A stretch of 64,000 nucleotides of DNA from Serripes groenlandicus (GCA_031761405.1 JASEVX010000007.1:58735803-58799802); one strand, 5' to 3'. Shown: positions 22,139 to 33,955, counted from the first letter of the stretch. A program made the numbers and translations. Notes: generated from the sequence alone by a model not told the origin.

Positions 22139-25100
22139 TCAGTTTTTGTTGTTTTTCAGTTTAAACAAATCAACGAGTTTTTCATCTCGCCATTTTCTTC
22201 TTGCTTCAATGCTGTCCAAGGGAATGCTATCCGCGAGCGCTTTTTCGATTTTTTCCAGTGGAGCGCCGTCTAACGGGATTGGTGGGCCAGATTGTTTCTG
22301 CAATTCGTATATGTCGTCCCCGTATAAAGAACAGAAATGTTTCATTCCTGAAGAATTAAAGGCATAATTTGTTAAACTCATAATCTGCGTAGTATCTCTT
22401 GGTAGCCCATCAATTTTAGAATTTGATCAAGCTACTTTATTAGTCGCCGGGCAGAAGCCCGCGACTTCTATTTTTAATAGCTTTTCGGAAATCACATGGG
22501 AGGGCGGCTTATTATTAGAAAGAAACAAATCTAGATGATTTGAACATATTACAATTGTGGTTGTTTACGAACACTAATAAATGACACATCTAAAATGAAA
22601 TAAATATTCCGATTTTTTAATGTTTGCAGTTTTTTTTATTTCACTCGCATTTAAGTTTTTTGTCTTATTTACGAAGACAAAAGTGGTCCCTTCAAGACGT
22701 GAACCAACACCCCCTAATGCAGACTCTTATGTGTCATCATTGAGGTCAATTTCGGATTCTCCTTTTAATAGCAATTTTAACTTACTAAATGTTGTTTTCA
22801 TGTTCAAAGAGATGTCTTGATTTGTGTAGAATTCATTTAATAATGTTAATCCATGAATATCTAAAGTAGGAACTGTTTCTAAGCTAAATATAGACCCTAT
22901 TCTGTTGTGTAGGTTCGTGACCTTTAACATCGATTTTCGCGCATGCGCATTTCGATATGAAAAAGCGAGTGATATTATTTTATTTTAGACAAGTACAAGA
23001 CGAATGTTTGACGCAAAGCGTCAAAGAGAAGCCGCAATATTTCGTTGTACATGTAGAAATAAGAAAAAAAGAACATTTTTAAATCCACAAACAATAGAAC
23101 AATTTAAACTGTAGACGGTAATGCTGATATATTTCTCCTTTTGAAGACTTTTGTTTTCTTCAAATTACCTCCCTTTAAAGCAATATCAGGATATTTACCT
23201 TGTGATTCGAATAAGATTGACAAACATTGAAATTATATGAATGAATACTATTATTTAAATAAGTAACAACAGCAAAATTAAATTTAAGCCAAGATAAATG
23301 TGTACACATTTCGTTAATTTTTTATAGATACCCTAATGTAAGTATGAATATAAAATTTATAAGTAAATGTTTTCATTTCAACGTTCCTAATGTTTGAATA
23401 GACTAAGGAAAGTCAAGAATACATAAATAAATCAATGCAGTCTTTTCCGGCGACATTGATGCCTTGGCATCAACTTTCTCTTGTTTCTCATGTATTAGAT
23501 ATTCATATTTTTTGATGGGTTATTGTGTAACAACAGTGGATAATATTTTTATGAACTCAAACTGGGATTACTGTTCAAATGTCGTTTTATGACGAAATGA
23601 TTAAACTGCTTAATTCAGAAAAAGAAACTTCTTCTTCCTAATGGTGAACCTGTCACATACATTATTTACTTCATCATTAAACTACTTTTATCATCAATTA
23701 TTTATACCCTCAACACCAAAGAATAACCGTCCGTAAAGAACTACTTCGCGCGCGTAATAATGCTGATAAAAGGTATGCGAATCGCATTCTGGCGCCCATC
23801 CATTGATTAAACCACGACTATGCATTTCTGGGTTGACAAACAAATATACAAATCTATGAAATAAGTATGTTTCTTTCAGAGAATAAGACATATCTATTTT
23901 ATAAACTGAAATATATAACACTATTAGTTGTACATGTGGTAAAGTAACAAAAACAAATTATATTGCTAACAAATTAACAAATAAAGAGAAACTCTGTTGG
24001 ATATTTACCATTAGCGTTGAGGTAAGAGGTTTCTAGCGCACCAAGATAGGCATACCTTAAACCGAGACCACAAGGGAACAGTTTTTCTAAGTCTTCGACG
24101 CTTACAACATCATCCTGAAAAAAACCACGAGTTATAGATAAAAGTACCATGTGTCACCCACTATATATTCGGACATTTTACACACATATAAGAGGCGGTC
24201 TAATACATTGAAAACCAGATCACAATATTTTGATATAATATTTGAGTTTGCACTGTTCGGTAATAAGTTGTGATATAGTGTGCATTTGGACTAGATCGAA
24301 TAAAGTACCAATACATATCTACACTTCAGAGGCGTAGCTTTGCAATAATCAATGTGTAGGCCGTCTCGTGAGAAAATCAACATTGTGGACTCCGCGTAAA
24401 GTATCGACCCGGATCAGCCTAAGCATGCCACACAGGCCTATCCAGATAGACACTTTTCGCCTCCTGTGGGTTTTCTGTTTCAGGAATAACTACTCTATAC
24501 ATCTATCCCCCTAAGACGGAATGTGTCGGCCGGATCAGTCTGCGCGGACAGCGCAGGCTGATCTGGTCGATACATTACGCAGATGTCTATCGCCGCAGCT
24601 GCATTTTGGGGCATTTTGAGAAAAAATGTGTAGGCACGTGCCTACAGTGCCTAAAGGGAGCTACGCCGATATACATATTCTTTAGTCGATTTCCCTCAGC
24701 ACTGATCAAAAATAAAGACAATGCTATTGATTAGGTAGATGTGCAGGTACATGGTGTTCGGGGTTGGAGGGAAATAAAGTCGAATATGTAATATTAAATA
24801 TATAGAGGCTAAGAAGTTGATTCTGTTAATGAAGAATTTACTTTTACTTTTGTTTTTAGTCCAAATAATTTAATCGTTCGCTTGCTCATTTTGTCATCTG
24901 TCATTATTCATTTGGCAAGCATATACAGGAACATAGTAATATGAAAATGAGCATATGAGACGTCCTTCTACGAAGGACTAACTCCTTTCCAGATACTATG
25001 ATCACATTACCTTTTTCCTCAGATGAGTTTATGTCAGAACAGGCCGCTTTAACCCTTACCCACATACAGTAAATATGCAGCAGACGACTTTGAAAATATC

Positions 25101-28100
25101 TACTAACAAATATGGAAAAGCTCTATTATTGTAGGTATAATTACTGAAAACAGTTGAAAACATTGTGGCAAAAGGAGAAATTACTCATTTGAGCAATTTC
25201 CCTCTTTGTCATGATGTTTTCAAAAGTCGTGTGCTGCAGATTTCGTCGAAATGTGTCTATAAGTGGGAAAGGGTTAAACTAGTTGATATCAATAACTAAA
25301 TTGCGATCAAACGAAATCTTTTTGTGACTATAGGAATGCATGCGACCAGCTCGGTCTATACAATGATATTTGTCTTACCCGGATAAGTTTGAAACATTCT
25401 GCAGTAATGGAGTGCTGAACACGACAAATAATAAAGCCATGCGTCTCCTTTTTAGCTACGATGGGTTCCTGTCCTGCGTCAGACAACAGTCGTCTGCTTT
25501 CTGCTATAGCAGACTCATCTGTCCATGGGGCCGGGATTATCTCCACCAGGGGAACCAGATGAACCGGATTTAGCTTGGTTAAAAATGGAATCAATATGTC
25601 ATTAGGATCTGATTGGCTAAACCAGCAAACACTTCAGGACCCGTGCTCACCAATCATTTTTAACGAATTATTTTTTCTCAAAAAATAATACAACGCGATC
25701 GTTTTTCTTTCCGGAAGTCACGGTTAAACTACACTTCCGCTTAGAATACACATTCGCTGCACCTAAATAGTCCTAGTATTTTTTCGATATTAAAATGACT
25801 TCTACGTGTTATTTCAATACAGTGAAGTCATAATTATACTGATAATCAATTTTCTAGAAAATATCAAATTAACAGTACGCGCATATATATTTCATTTGTC
25901 GGCAGGTACGTATAAGCCACGAGTATGAATTTTAGTCGTATGCCCATTCACTAGAAGTCGACCCCACGCTGTATAGAACAATGTTAATCTCACAAATATG
26001 CCACTACGCAGAGCTCAGTGAAATAGTCAGTGTGCATTTTAAACGCTCGCATCGCCGTTGTTTCTCCTTTTTCCAACATGATAACGATGATCAAAGAGGC
26101 TTTCTAATTATAGATCATGGTTTACATACGCGCGCATTCAGTTAGCTTAATATAAATACGAAAGTAACGCTCAAAGTTGTATCAAAGTACCGTGGTGCAA
26201 TGGAGAGGGTGTAGAACTACTAATCATGGACTACTTAAGGACGCGAGTTCGAGTCCTAATAGGAACTGTTCTTTTTTTTTTTTTTTAATTCTTATTTTAT
26301 GCGATTTGTTAAACATTATAGATTTATAATAATTAATTCACTCACATGAAACATAGTTATAATATAAGCCGAAATCCTGGATCCACCCCTGGTGACGAAA
26401 ACAAATCGAACTAACACTGTAAATCTCACAAATATGCCATGGGTGTTTTGACAGACTTTACGCAGAGCTCAGTGAAAGAGTTAGTGTGCATGTTAAACGC
26501 TCGCATCGCCGTTGAAATGCTACATTTACTAAAACTGTCAACTGATAAAAAAAAATCTCTGGACAAAAATATTAATAATAATAAAATAGACTAAATTGTG
26601 CAATAGCATGATCAATTGCATTCATAAATTAGATTTTACAAATGTTCAAAATAATTCGTTACCAGTACTTCAGTACTTTGATTAATATATATTATAATTC
26701 TGAATTTTTAGATATTCTAGATTTCAAAGTAACATTGTTACTGATTTTCTGAACCATAATGATTTAGCCAACCAGAAAGACGTGTTTCTTTGTAAATTGA
26801 TAATCAGAATAATATTTAGAATTGTTAAAGGTTATTTGTGATTATATTCCATGACATAACTCATACTTTGGGCAGTGAATAGGTTTTATAATGAAACGTT
26901 TAAAAACGTTCCTTAGTCCATTTTTCAAGACAATTAAAGCAGCCCATATGATCATATAGAACCCATTGACTACTTGAATCCGTGCCATCTGACCAAGCTC
27001 TATACTGTTGGCTGCCAAGCTCAAAATTGCACTTGATATTCCAAAAACTTGCCTGGCCGTGGACGTTAGAACGCCCATTTTCAAATTAAGCATTGAAAGG
27101 GTTTGAGAAGTACATTTTACATCACTCTAGCCTAACATTTGTTAGTCAACCATCGATCTGTGTTAATCGTACGTTGTCCGGAATATAACCGAAACATTGT
27201 TGCACCACAGAAGGAAAACAAAACAAAAAGCAAGTGCTTCTGGACATGCAAAACGTTACTTTGTACAAGGACATTAAATCTGTCGACGAGTTTGGGTCTT
27301 ACGTGCGGCATTTAGTCTTGTCATGGTTTTCATTTGTAGGCTACCAAAAGAAATGCTTTCAAATACCAGGTATTCCATAGAAAAATACAGATCTAAAACG
27401 AGTCCGTTAAGACACGAAAAGTTAATTAAAGAGAACACTCTATGTCATTAACCCTTTACCAACATTGTATTTTATAGTAGTTTGCTGCAGAAGCCTAAGC
27501 AATTAATCATTCATGGAAAGGGTCAATATTTCTTCCAAGATTGTGAAACCCGTCATATGGTTGAACTGCACACCAAACAATATGGCTTTCGACCTCAACA
27601 TATTAACGGATACAACCAAACATGGACTGTACACCAGAGACCTTGTACAATATTTGAAGATACATGACCTCCTTCTATAACCGAACTACTGGGTTCAGCG
27701 ACCACATGGACCCCTCCCTCGCTTTTTTGATTCATTATTTTACCTTCAAAAATGGAGAACCTGCTATCCGCGACCAACGGACATTAAAACAAAAGCGCCG
27801 CAAGCGAACGCCAACGCCAACGAACGTCTGATTTTTTCTTAGTCGAAAAAGGGGCATTTCTGAATAATTATTCTAGCTAGAGTTATGAGACTTGGTATAA
27901 ACATGCGTATTGTCCCTAGGAACATGTGTACCAACTTTTATTTGGAAACGATGAACGGTTTTTGAGTCATGAGGTAAGGTTAAAGTTTTGTGACGACGCA
28001 GCAGACGCAGATGACGTCGCCGCTTCGAAAAACAGACGAGCTAATAAATCCAAATTTAACCCTTTCCCTCATACGACAATTCTGCAGCAGACGAATTTCA

Positions 28101-30311
28101 ACGTATTTTGTCAAAACATAGACAATCTCCATAATTGAATGGATAACCTATGACTAAAAATGGAAAACATTGTGGCAAAAGGAGAAATTGCACGTTTTGT
28201 GCAATTTCTTCTTTTATCGCTATGTTTTCAAAAAAGCCGTCTGCTGCAGAGGCGTCCGAAAGCGATTATATGAGGGAAAGGGTTAACAACTATACAAATA
28301 TTGAACCTACCGGATGTGCCACTATAATTCGTTCCTTCCGGTTGAGACCCTCGGATAGACGTGAAGGGAAGATATTACCTGTGGAACTAGCAATGATGGC
28401 TGTTGGAGGCATATATTCCACGGCCTCTTCTACAACAGCTCGCTTCAGATTGAAATCTTCAAACACACATTCCTATTCAAGAAAACGAACTTAATGCTCC
28501 TGTTAATTGGTCCTCGTGTTCTTGATTTCTATTACTGATTTCGAGAATACTTTGAATAAAAAATATTAATCGAGATTAATTAAACATAATATATATATAT
28601 GTCAAAGCGTTGTACACGTTGATGTGGCGATAAATCTACATCTTCTTCGGGAAATTGTTGAACGAATCAACCCGTCAAATTAGAAGCACTACAATGTAGA
28701 TCTCCCAATATTAAACTGGTCATATATTTCGAGTGTCTGGCGTGAAATGATTGTAACTAAAATTGGTATTTTTTTTACCAAGGTTAATCACCTCGCCATA
28801 AAGTCTTTATAATCTTTAAATCATTTTTCTTGGAAAACAATGGAAATTTAGGTGCCATTGCTTGTTCTGAGGGTTTTCAAAATAGGTCTTAGTTACAACC
28901 GTTTCACGCCAAGCCCTCGATGTGGTCCTTTTCATTGTTTGCGACATAGATCCGGGATTTGCATCAACAAGTGTTTATCAGGATCTAATTTCTATTAGTT
29001 ATGTTTATATATCGAGGGCTTGGCGTGAAACAGTTGTAACTAAAAACCTATTTTGAAAACCCTGGAGTGGTTTAGGTGCAATTTTGACCCTTTTGTAAAC
29101 AATGCAAATTTAGGTGACATTGCTCAGAACGAGCAATGTCACCTAAATTTCAATTGTTTACCAAGAAAAAATGATTTTACGCTTATAAAGACTTTATGGC
29201 GAAGTGATCAACCTTGGTAAAACATTACCAATTTTAATTACAACCGTTTCACGCCAAGCCCTCGATATGATCATTTTAAAATTGAGACATACACAAACAT
29301 GAACTTTACAAACAATTCGCGCCATATATGGTTTCAATTCATCAACAAAGGTTAAACGCAGTTTTACAGCAGTAATCCACTTATATTCATATCGAGTCTC
29401 AATTTAACCAGCTACGTGTCTTATGACTTTTCACAACTGTACATGAAACAGTTTTGATAGAAACATGTCGCGTTCAAAGTGCAGTCACCCTAATTGATTC
29501 AGTAACGCTTCTAGTCATATTCGTGTCCTTACATTGAGAGGATATGTATACACACTATGAACTTCGTATGACATAACATAAAAGTTGAAGTTGAACTACC
29601 TGAATATATGCCGCATTCTCGACACAATCCTTAATACTACAAACAGGTGTAATTTTACTGAAAGCAGCGTCCGTCCCAAGCTGACCTCTAAGAGCATTTT
29701 TGCCCTCTAGTGCCTCCATTTTGGATTTAATGGCCGCCATTCCCGAGTCGAGTTTATCTCGTTGATTGTCATAGATACGAACGTTGTAGTTTGCTGTTGA
29801 GAACACTATGGCCCAACTCTGGCCAACCAAACCGCTGGTAAATAAATAAACCTTTATGTGATAACAACGGTATTTTAATGTATTTTAAGTGGTCGAGCCG
29901 CAATAGCCCAGGCAGTAAAGACGAAGGATATCGGTCCAGTAGCCGTTGAGTTTGAATCCCGGCTCGACCATTCATTGAATAACAAGAGTCACTGTGACTA
30001 GCGTCATTCGTCTCCCACAAATAGACAGTCTTTGTCGGAAGGTTGTCAGTTAGTTAAGTCTGGAAATACATGATAAGGCGCATGCGCCGTCGTAATGTAA
30101 CTGAACTACTGTTGTACTGCATTAAACCAACCAGTCTTCAAATATGAAGACAATTGAAACATTTCTTAATCATAATTATATAACATTGATAAAATGGAAT
30201 AAATGTCAATTTCATTATTGTAATTGGCCTTTTGAAAGTTTATTTTGTGTGACAATACTAGAAAGAGAAAGCTTACCAGCCAATAATTCCTATTGTCTCT
30301 TTATCCTCCAT
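22139..30311 (-). CDS. CRYL1: Lambda-crystallin / L-gulonate 3-dehydrogenase-like, possibly degenerate
   Basis: NAD-dependent cytosolic dehydrogenase of the 3-hydroxyacyl-CoA dehydrogenase superfamily; the family oxidises L-gulonate in the uronate pathway. Exons found on the minus strand: 30311-30277 (ATG; MEDKETIGIIG), 29834-29600, 28472-28379, 25573-25379, 24114-24009 and a last exon from about 22395 to 22139. The first junction rebuilds the Rossmann motif GCGLVG. Exon 2 ends AAYIQ, exon 3 begins ECVFED and ends IIASST, the fourth reads NPVHLVPLVEIIP, the fifth GLGLRYAYLGALE, the last ends with RRKWRDEKLVDLFKLK. All match CRYL1 in order. Oddities: the short exon carrying the catalytic His-Pro is not found between 28379 and 25573; the GFxxNR motif reads GFIICR (Asn to Cys); the last intron needs a weak acceptor (AGAG at about 22389) to stay in frame. 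So it is CRYL1 by descent, with activity doubtful. Confidence 0.83.
22436..23482. repeat. Hairpin-ended element in the CRYL1 last intron
   Basis: Left end ATTAGTCGCCGGGC, folding as GTCGC-C-GGGC/AGAA/GCCC-GCGAC. Right end TTGATGCCTTGGCATCAA followed by CTTTCTCTTGTT. Both ends recur inverted at 52970-54709. It holds a minus-strand 67-codon frame (22930-22727) of unknown meaning. Confidence 0.6.
24343..24610 (-). repeat. GC-rich interspersed repeat (GGCTGATC family)
   Basis: In reverse it has GCGCAGGCTGATC, TAAGCATGCC and CAACATTGTGGACTCC phrases. An inverted full partner is at 42405-42680 and fragments at 43470-43535 and 49975-50060. Confidence 0.65.
25049..25277. mobile_element. TTAA MITE in CRYL1 intron
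   Basis: TTAACCCTTACCCACATACA to AAGTGGGAAAGGGTTAA, full length, about 100 bases downstream of the donor at 25379. Confidence 0.85.
25985..26515. repeat. Direct repeat pair about 440 bp apart
   Basis: ATCTCACAAATATGCCA and CTCAGTGAAA..GTGTGCAT..TAAACGCTCGCATCGCCGTTG occur at 25985-26062 and 26427-26515. Confidence 0.6.
26185..26285 (+). mobile_element. tRNA-like SINE remnant with T-run
   Basis: A-box-like TGGTGCAATGGAGAG and B-box GAGTTCGAGTCC, then a run of T. The T stem does not pair, so not a tRNA gene. Confidence 0.4.
26842..27093 (-). CDS. Small hydrophobic ORF inside a CRYL1 intron, doubtful
   Basis: 83-codon frame starting MLNLKMGVLTSTARQVFG, with two hydrophobic stretches (about residues 13-30 and 43-58) and a basic C-terminal part. 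It lies on the same strand as CRYL1 within the intron between 28379 and 25573, but does not resemble the missing CRYL1 segment. No clear splice sites, promoter or poly(A) signal. Could be chance. Confidence 0.15.
   Translation of the reverse strand: MLNLKMGVLTSTARQVFGISSAILSLAANSIELGQMARIQVVNGFYMIIWAALIVLKNGLRNVFKRFIIKPIHCPKYELCHGI
27448..27530. mobile_element. TTAA MITE, internally deleted
   Basis: TTAACCCTTTACCAACATTG to CATGGAAAGGGTCAATA around TTTGCTGCAGAAGCC. Confidence 0.45.
27785..28045. repeat. Interspersed repeat, copy 1 (partner 33645-33955)
   Basis: GCAAGCGAACGCCAACGCC, AAAGGGGCATTTCTGAAT, CCTAGGAACATGTGTACC and GACGACGCAGCAGACGCAGA; ends TTCGAAAAACAGACGAGC. Confidence 0.65.
28056..28286. 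mobile_element. TTAA MITE, full length, in CRYL1 intron
   Basis: TTAACCCTTTCCCTCATACG to ATATGAGGGAAAGGGTTAA; ends about 90 bases from an exon donor (28379). Confidence 0.88.
28730..28919. mobile_element. Second MITE family (CGAGGGCTTGGCGTGAAAC ends), copy 1
   Basis: Ends CGAGTGTCTGGCGTGAAATG and GTTTCACGCCAAGCCCTCG; contains CAAGGTTAATCACCTCGCC and AATTTAGGTGCCATTGC. Confidence 0.75.
29013..29264. mobile_element. Second MITE family, copy 2
   Basis: Perfect ends CGAGGGCTTGGCGTGAAAC / GTTTCACGCCAAGCCCTCG, flanked by ATAT on both sides, with central hairpin AGGTGACATTGCTC...GAGCAATGTCACCT. Confidence 0.8.
29889..30050 (+). mobile_element. SINE, tRNA head and part of core, CRYL1 intron 1
   Basis: AGCCGCAATAGCCCAGGCAG, B-box GAGTTTGAATCCCGGCTCGA, then GTCACTGTGACTAGCGTCAT. 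3' core and tail missing. Confidence 0.6.
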
Positions 30312-30934
30312 GTTAATATATGTCCTTGATAAAGATCTAAATATGTCTTATCTATCTAGATCTACACATCACCAGCTAACTCGTATATATATACACCACT
30401 CAACAATCAAAGCACTGACAGTGCTGTGGGGCGGTACCAACTGGTATGAGTGATGAAAAGCTGGTTACCTGTTTCACTCTTTGGGGGAAGAAACATCACA
30501 GTTGCATAATTGCAAATTATGTTAACATATAAGGCAGGAATGCAAACAGTTAAAACGCATATTGTTCCACAGATCTTCAATTTAACTCACGAATGGTAGT
30601 AGACATGATGTATCTAAGCAACTATATCATGTACTTGAAGACACAGGACATACGCCTATGATTTATTAACATATCTGCATAATTATTTAGCGAGATGTCA
30701 GACAGTATTAAACATGGAATATTTAGGTAATTCCAAACGCAATGAAATTACAGATAGCAAGGGGGCTCTGTGCAAATTACGAATGCCACTTGAACATTCA
30801 TTTAACGATCATTTACTCAAGTCACTAATAAATAATGGGGCGCTTTATGAGCGATTTCCGTGATATTGGTTATGTAATCGTCTACAAACGCCATAATCTT
30901 TTGAAGGCAAAACAGTTTACATGATGTGATAGTC

Positions 30935-31130
30935 TGCTTTACCCTTTATCACATAGACCAAATATACAGTAGTCTGGACTACTTGAAAATATCTAGACAA
31001 ACATATTGATAATCTGTATTAATGTAAGTATAAGTATTGCCTAGTCTTCAAAACCTTGTTGCAAAAGGTGATACTACTCATTTTCATTCGTCTGTTGTCA
31101 AAATCAGTCTAAAATGAGGATAGGGTAAAT
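30935..31130. mobile_element. TTAA MITE, decayed
   Basis: TTTACCCTTTATCACATAGA to AATGAGGATAGGGTAAAT. A second decayed piece lies at 31195-31420. Confidence 0.5.
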
Positions 31131-31546
31131 ATAACCTGTAGCAAACGTTTAAATATACAGAATATTGAAAGAATCAAGTTGAATCAGGTGTAAAAACATT
31201 GTGTGAAAAGGAGAAATTGCTCATTTTCAGCGATTGCTCGATTTCCTACAATATTTTGAAAATTCACATTAAAAAACATCGGGGAAAAACTCTTTCCAAT
31301 AAATAAACTAACATTAAATATACATTCATTATAAAATGATCAATTTCTCCTTTTCCCAAAATGTTTTCAAATGCCTTTTGATAAAGATAAAGGGAATCTT
31401 CATGTGGGAAAGGATTATAGGGTGTTTTAGAGGTACACATACCTACATCGATCATCCATACAAAACACCTTTAGAGAAGGGCATGAAAAAAAGACCATGG
31501 TCCTCTGAGCGATTTAATGGCAAACAAGACTGGGCTTCCAATCCGG

Positions 31547-31736
31547 TTAATCCTTTCCCACATACAGACGCTATAAAAACAATATCACAAAAGGAGACAT
31601 TGCTTTAAAAGTTCAATGTATCCCTTTGCAGCAATATTTCAATTCTAATACATAATTATACTTTGATTTATAGGGATCTACCACATTTGCACAAGAATCG
31701 TCCGCTGCAAACGTGTTGTAAATTGGAAAGGGTTAA
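31547..31736. mobile_element. TTAA MITE copy
   Basis: TTAATCCTTTCCCACATACA to ATTGGAAAGGGTTAA. Confidence 0.7.
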
Positions 31737-31980
31737 ACTCGATTTAACCATCGGACGTAGTTTATGAGTAGTATGTCTAATTGATAGTACAGCAGGACTA
31801 TATATATTAAAGAAGAATCTATGCCTGGATGACTTGGTGACATAAGCAGGACCTACGTACGACAGACATTTCTGAGTAATTGTTGATTGCTTGTTTATTA
31901 ACCATCAAATCGCATTTCAAAAAAGAATACTCTATATCACATAAACAGATTATTAAGACATCCTTGGTATTCATTAACAT

Positions 31981-32553
31981 CACTTGCATTCGTCTTACCG
32001 TATTCGTGTAAATGTCATTCGTCTAAGTCATATTATGACGCCAGGTGGCGCTTTAAATTAAATTCTTATTCCAGGGAGATAACCACGTATGAACGAAAAA
32101 TACGCTGCTCTTCAAAATAGAGGTAACCGGTGTTTAGGTAGCTTTGTCACCCTCTTTTTCAAAACTAACAATCGAACTAATAGTTTTGACATTTTTCAAG
32201 TTTAAAGTTGATATATTCATAATTGTTAAATGTTAGATTATACATATACATATTTAAAGTGATTCTATTCTATTGGATTGAAACTATTATACCTAAAGCG
32301 CCACCTGGTGTCATAATATGACTTACCGTTTTCGTGTTAATGCCATTCTTGTTAGTGCATACTGGTATGTCTTAGTTCCTGATTGCAACTGCTATTTTTA
32401 CTTGAATATTTTCACGAAAGCCCTTTTTTTATCAACAGTATAGGCATAAACAAGAAGAATGTAGCATTTTAATTTAAGGTCAAAAATGCAATCAGGAACA
32501 AAGACGAATCAAGTACATGTGTATACACTAATACGGTAAGACGCATTCAAGTG
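31981..32553. mobile_element. Inverted-repeat element with a second one nested in it
   Basis: Outer ends CACTTGCATTCGTCTTACCG and CGGTAAGACGCATTCAAGTG. Inside, 32023-32325 is a complete smaller element with ends AAGTCATATTATGACGCCAG and CTGGTGTCATAATATGACTT. A further inverted pair (TTCCTGATTGCA / TGCAATCAGGAA) at 32380-32500 belongs to the outer element. Confidence 0.7.
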
Positions 32554-32773
32554 TAAGAAAGAAAGATGCAATACGCATCATACACCATGCACTCGTAAGA
32601 AGGACACATGAGATGAGACATGCATGTAAGAATTAAGAAAGAATCCTTGTTTGACACTCAAACCCTATGTAATTGGTACTCAAAGGAATCATCTCAGTGA
32701 AACGATTATTTTGAGTGCCCACAACATAGGATTTGGTTGAGTAATAAAATTGATATTGTAGCGAAAAGACAAA

Positions 32774-32968
32774 TTAACCCTTTCCTACCTATAGATGCAT
32801 TTTCACGCATCTGCAGCAGACGACTTTTGAAAACAAGCAATTTCTCCTTTTGCCATAATGTTTTCAACTTCTTTCAGTAATTATGCATACAATAATATTT
32901 TCCATATTTTTTAGTAGACATTTTCAATGTCGTCTGCTGCAGATTTGCTGTATGTGTGAAAGGGTTAA
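32774..32968. mobile_element. TTAA MITE, full length
   Basis: TTAACCCTTTCCTACCTATA to TATGTGTGAAAGGGTTAA; one hairpin strand is deleted. Confidence 0.8.
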
Positions 32969-33179
32969 CCTCCCCTTATTTAGTATCATTCATACCATCA
33001 TAGGGGGGTTTCCATGTAAAACTGGCCGAGGTTTGTCCACTTGCAAGCTCTATTTCTTTCGAAGTCAGGTCTCTTGGTTTGCCAGGCTATTTGTCTCTGA
33101 ATTCTACAAATAAAAACATAAAAAAGTATTATTTCATTGATTGAACTGAATGTTCACTAGACTGAACCAACTACTTTTG

Positions 33180-33560
33180 AAAAATCATTATATGAACAAG
33201 AAATGTCTGACTATAATGTCATAGGGAGAGAAAATATGCATCCTGTCCGGGGCTTGATCTGGGACTTCTTGCTTTCAGGGTGAGTTCTTTACTGAATCAA
33301 CTAACTTGGCTGCTCAATACATAAAATTGTTCCAAATGTTTACAATTTCTGACTGCGACATTCATCCCTGCTTAACTGGAAATTTGTCCTCTAGTTTCAG
33401 AACTAAAGAGCCAAGAATGTCATAATATACACTGCAAGTGCTGTAAAACTGACTGTCAATGTCGCAGGGAGAGAACAACCATGCAGCCAGTCTGGGGCTT
33501 GATCTTGGGACCTTTCCACTTTCAGGGCAACTACTACACTGTCTGAGCTAACCAGACTAA
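33180..33560 (-). repeat. Two tandem copies of a tRNA-like repeat
   Basis: TGTCCGGGGCTTGATCTGGG and AGTCTGGGGCTTGATCTTGG, each followed by CTTTCAGGGTGAG / CTTTCAGGGCAAC and an ACTGAATCAACTAAC-like stretch. Confidence 0.45.
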
Positions 33561-33644
33561 CAGTAATGTCCAAGGTTATAGATAAGACGCAAGTTTCTCC
33601 ATATTTTTTTCACTATATTTTCAAAAGTTCTCTGTTGCACAAGA

Positions 33645-33955
33645 AACAAGAGCACCACAAGCGAACGCCAACTCTCGTCTACTTTTTTCTAAGTTATAAA
33701 AGGGGCATTACTGAATTATTATCGAAGCCAGAGTTATGTGACTTGATATTGACATGCATATTGTTCCTTAGGGACCATCATATTATTCCTAGGAACATGT
33801 ATACATACCAAGTTTCATTTGAAAATGTTGAATTGTATTTGAGCTATGAGATAAAAGTTTAATTTTAGTGACTACGCAGCAGATGACAACAACAACGATG
33901 CCAACACAGTACCCTGACTTTTTTTTCTTCGAAAAACAGACAAGGAAATATGTTG
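33645..33955. repeat. Interspersed repeat, copy 2 (partner 27785-28045)
   Basis: CAAGCGAACGCCAACTC, AAAAGGGGCATTACTGAAT, CCTAGGAACATGTATAC and TTCGAAAAACAGACAAGG. Confidence 0.6.

Noticed and set aside
22727..22930. 67-codon minus-strand frame inside the hairpin-ended element
   Set aside because: Protein-like composition but not recognised, no clear start context, and absent from the partner element's middle.
23694..23921. 75-codon minus-strand frame in the CRYL1 last intron
   Set aside because: No similarity to CRYL1, no splice sites fitting the neighbouring phases.
27602..27668. Candidate for the missing CRYL1 exon (reads HVSSNIVQGLWCTVHVWLYP)
   Set aside because: Order and phase at the left edge fit, but the His of His-Pro is Tyr, there is no GT donor where needed, and a stop follows. 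Too weak to call.
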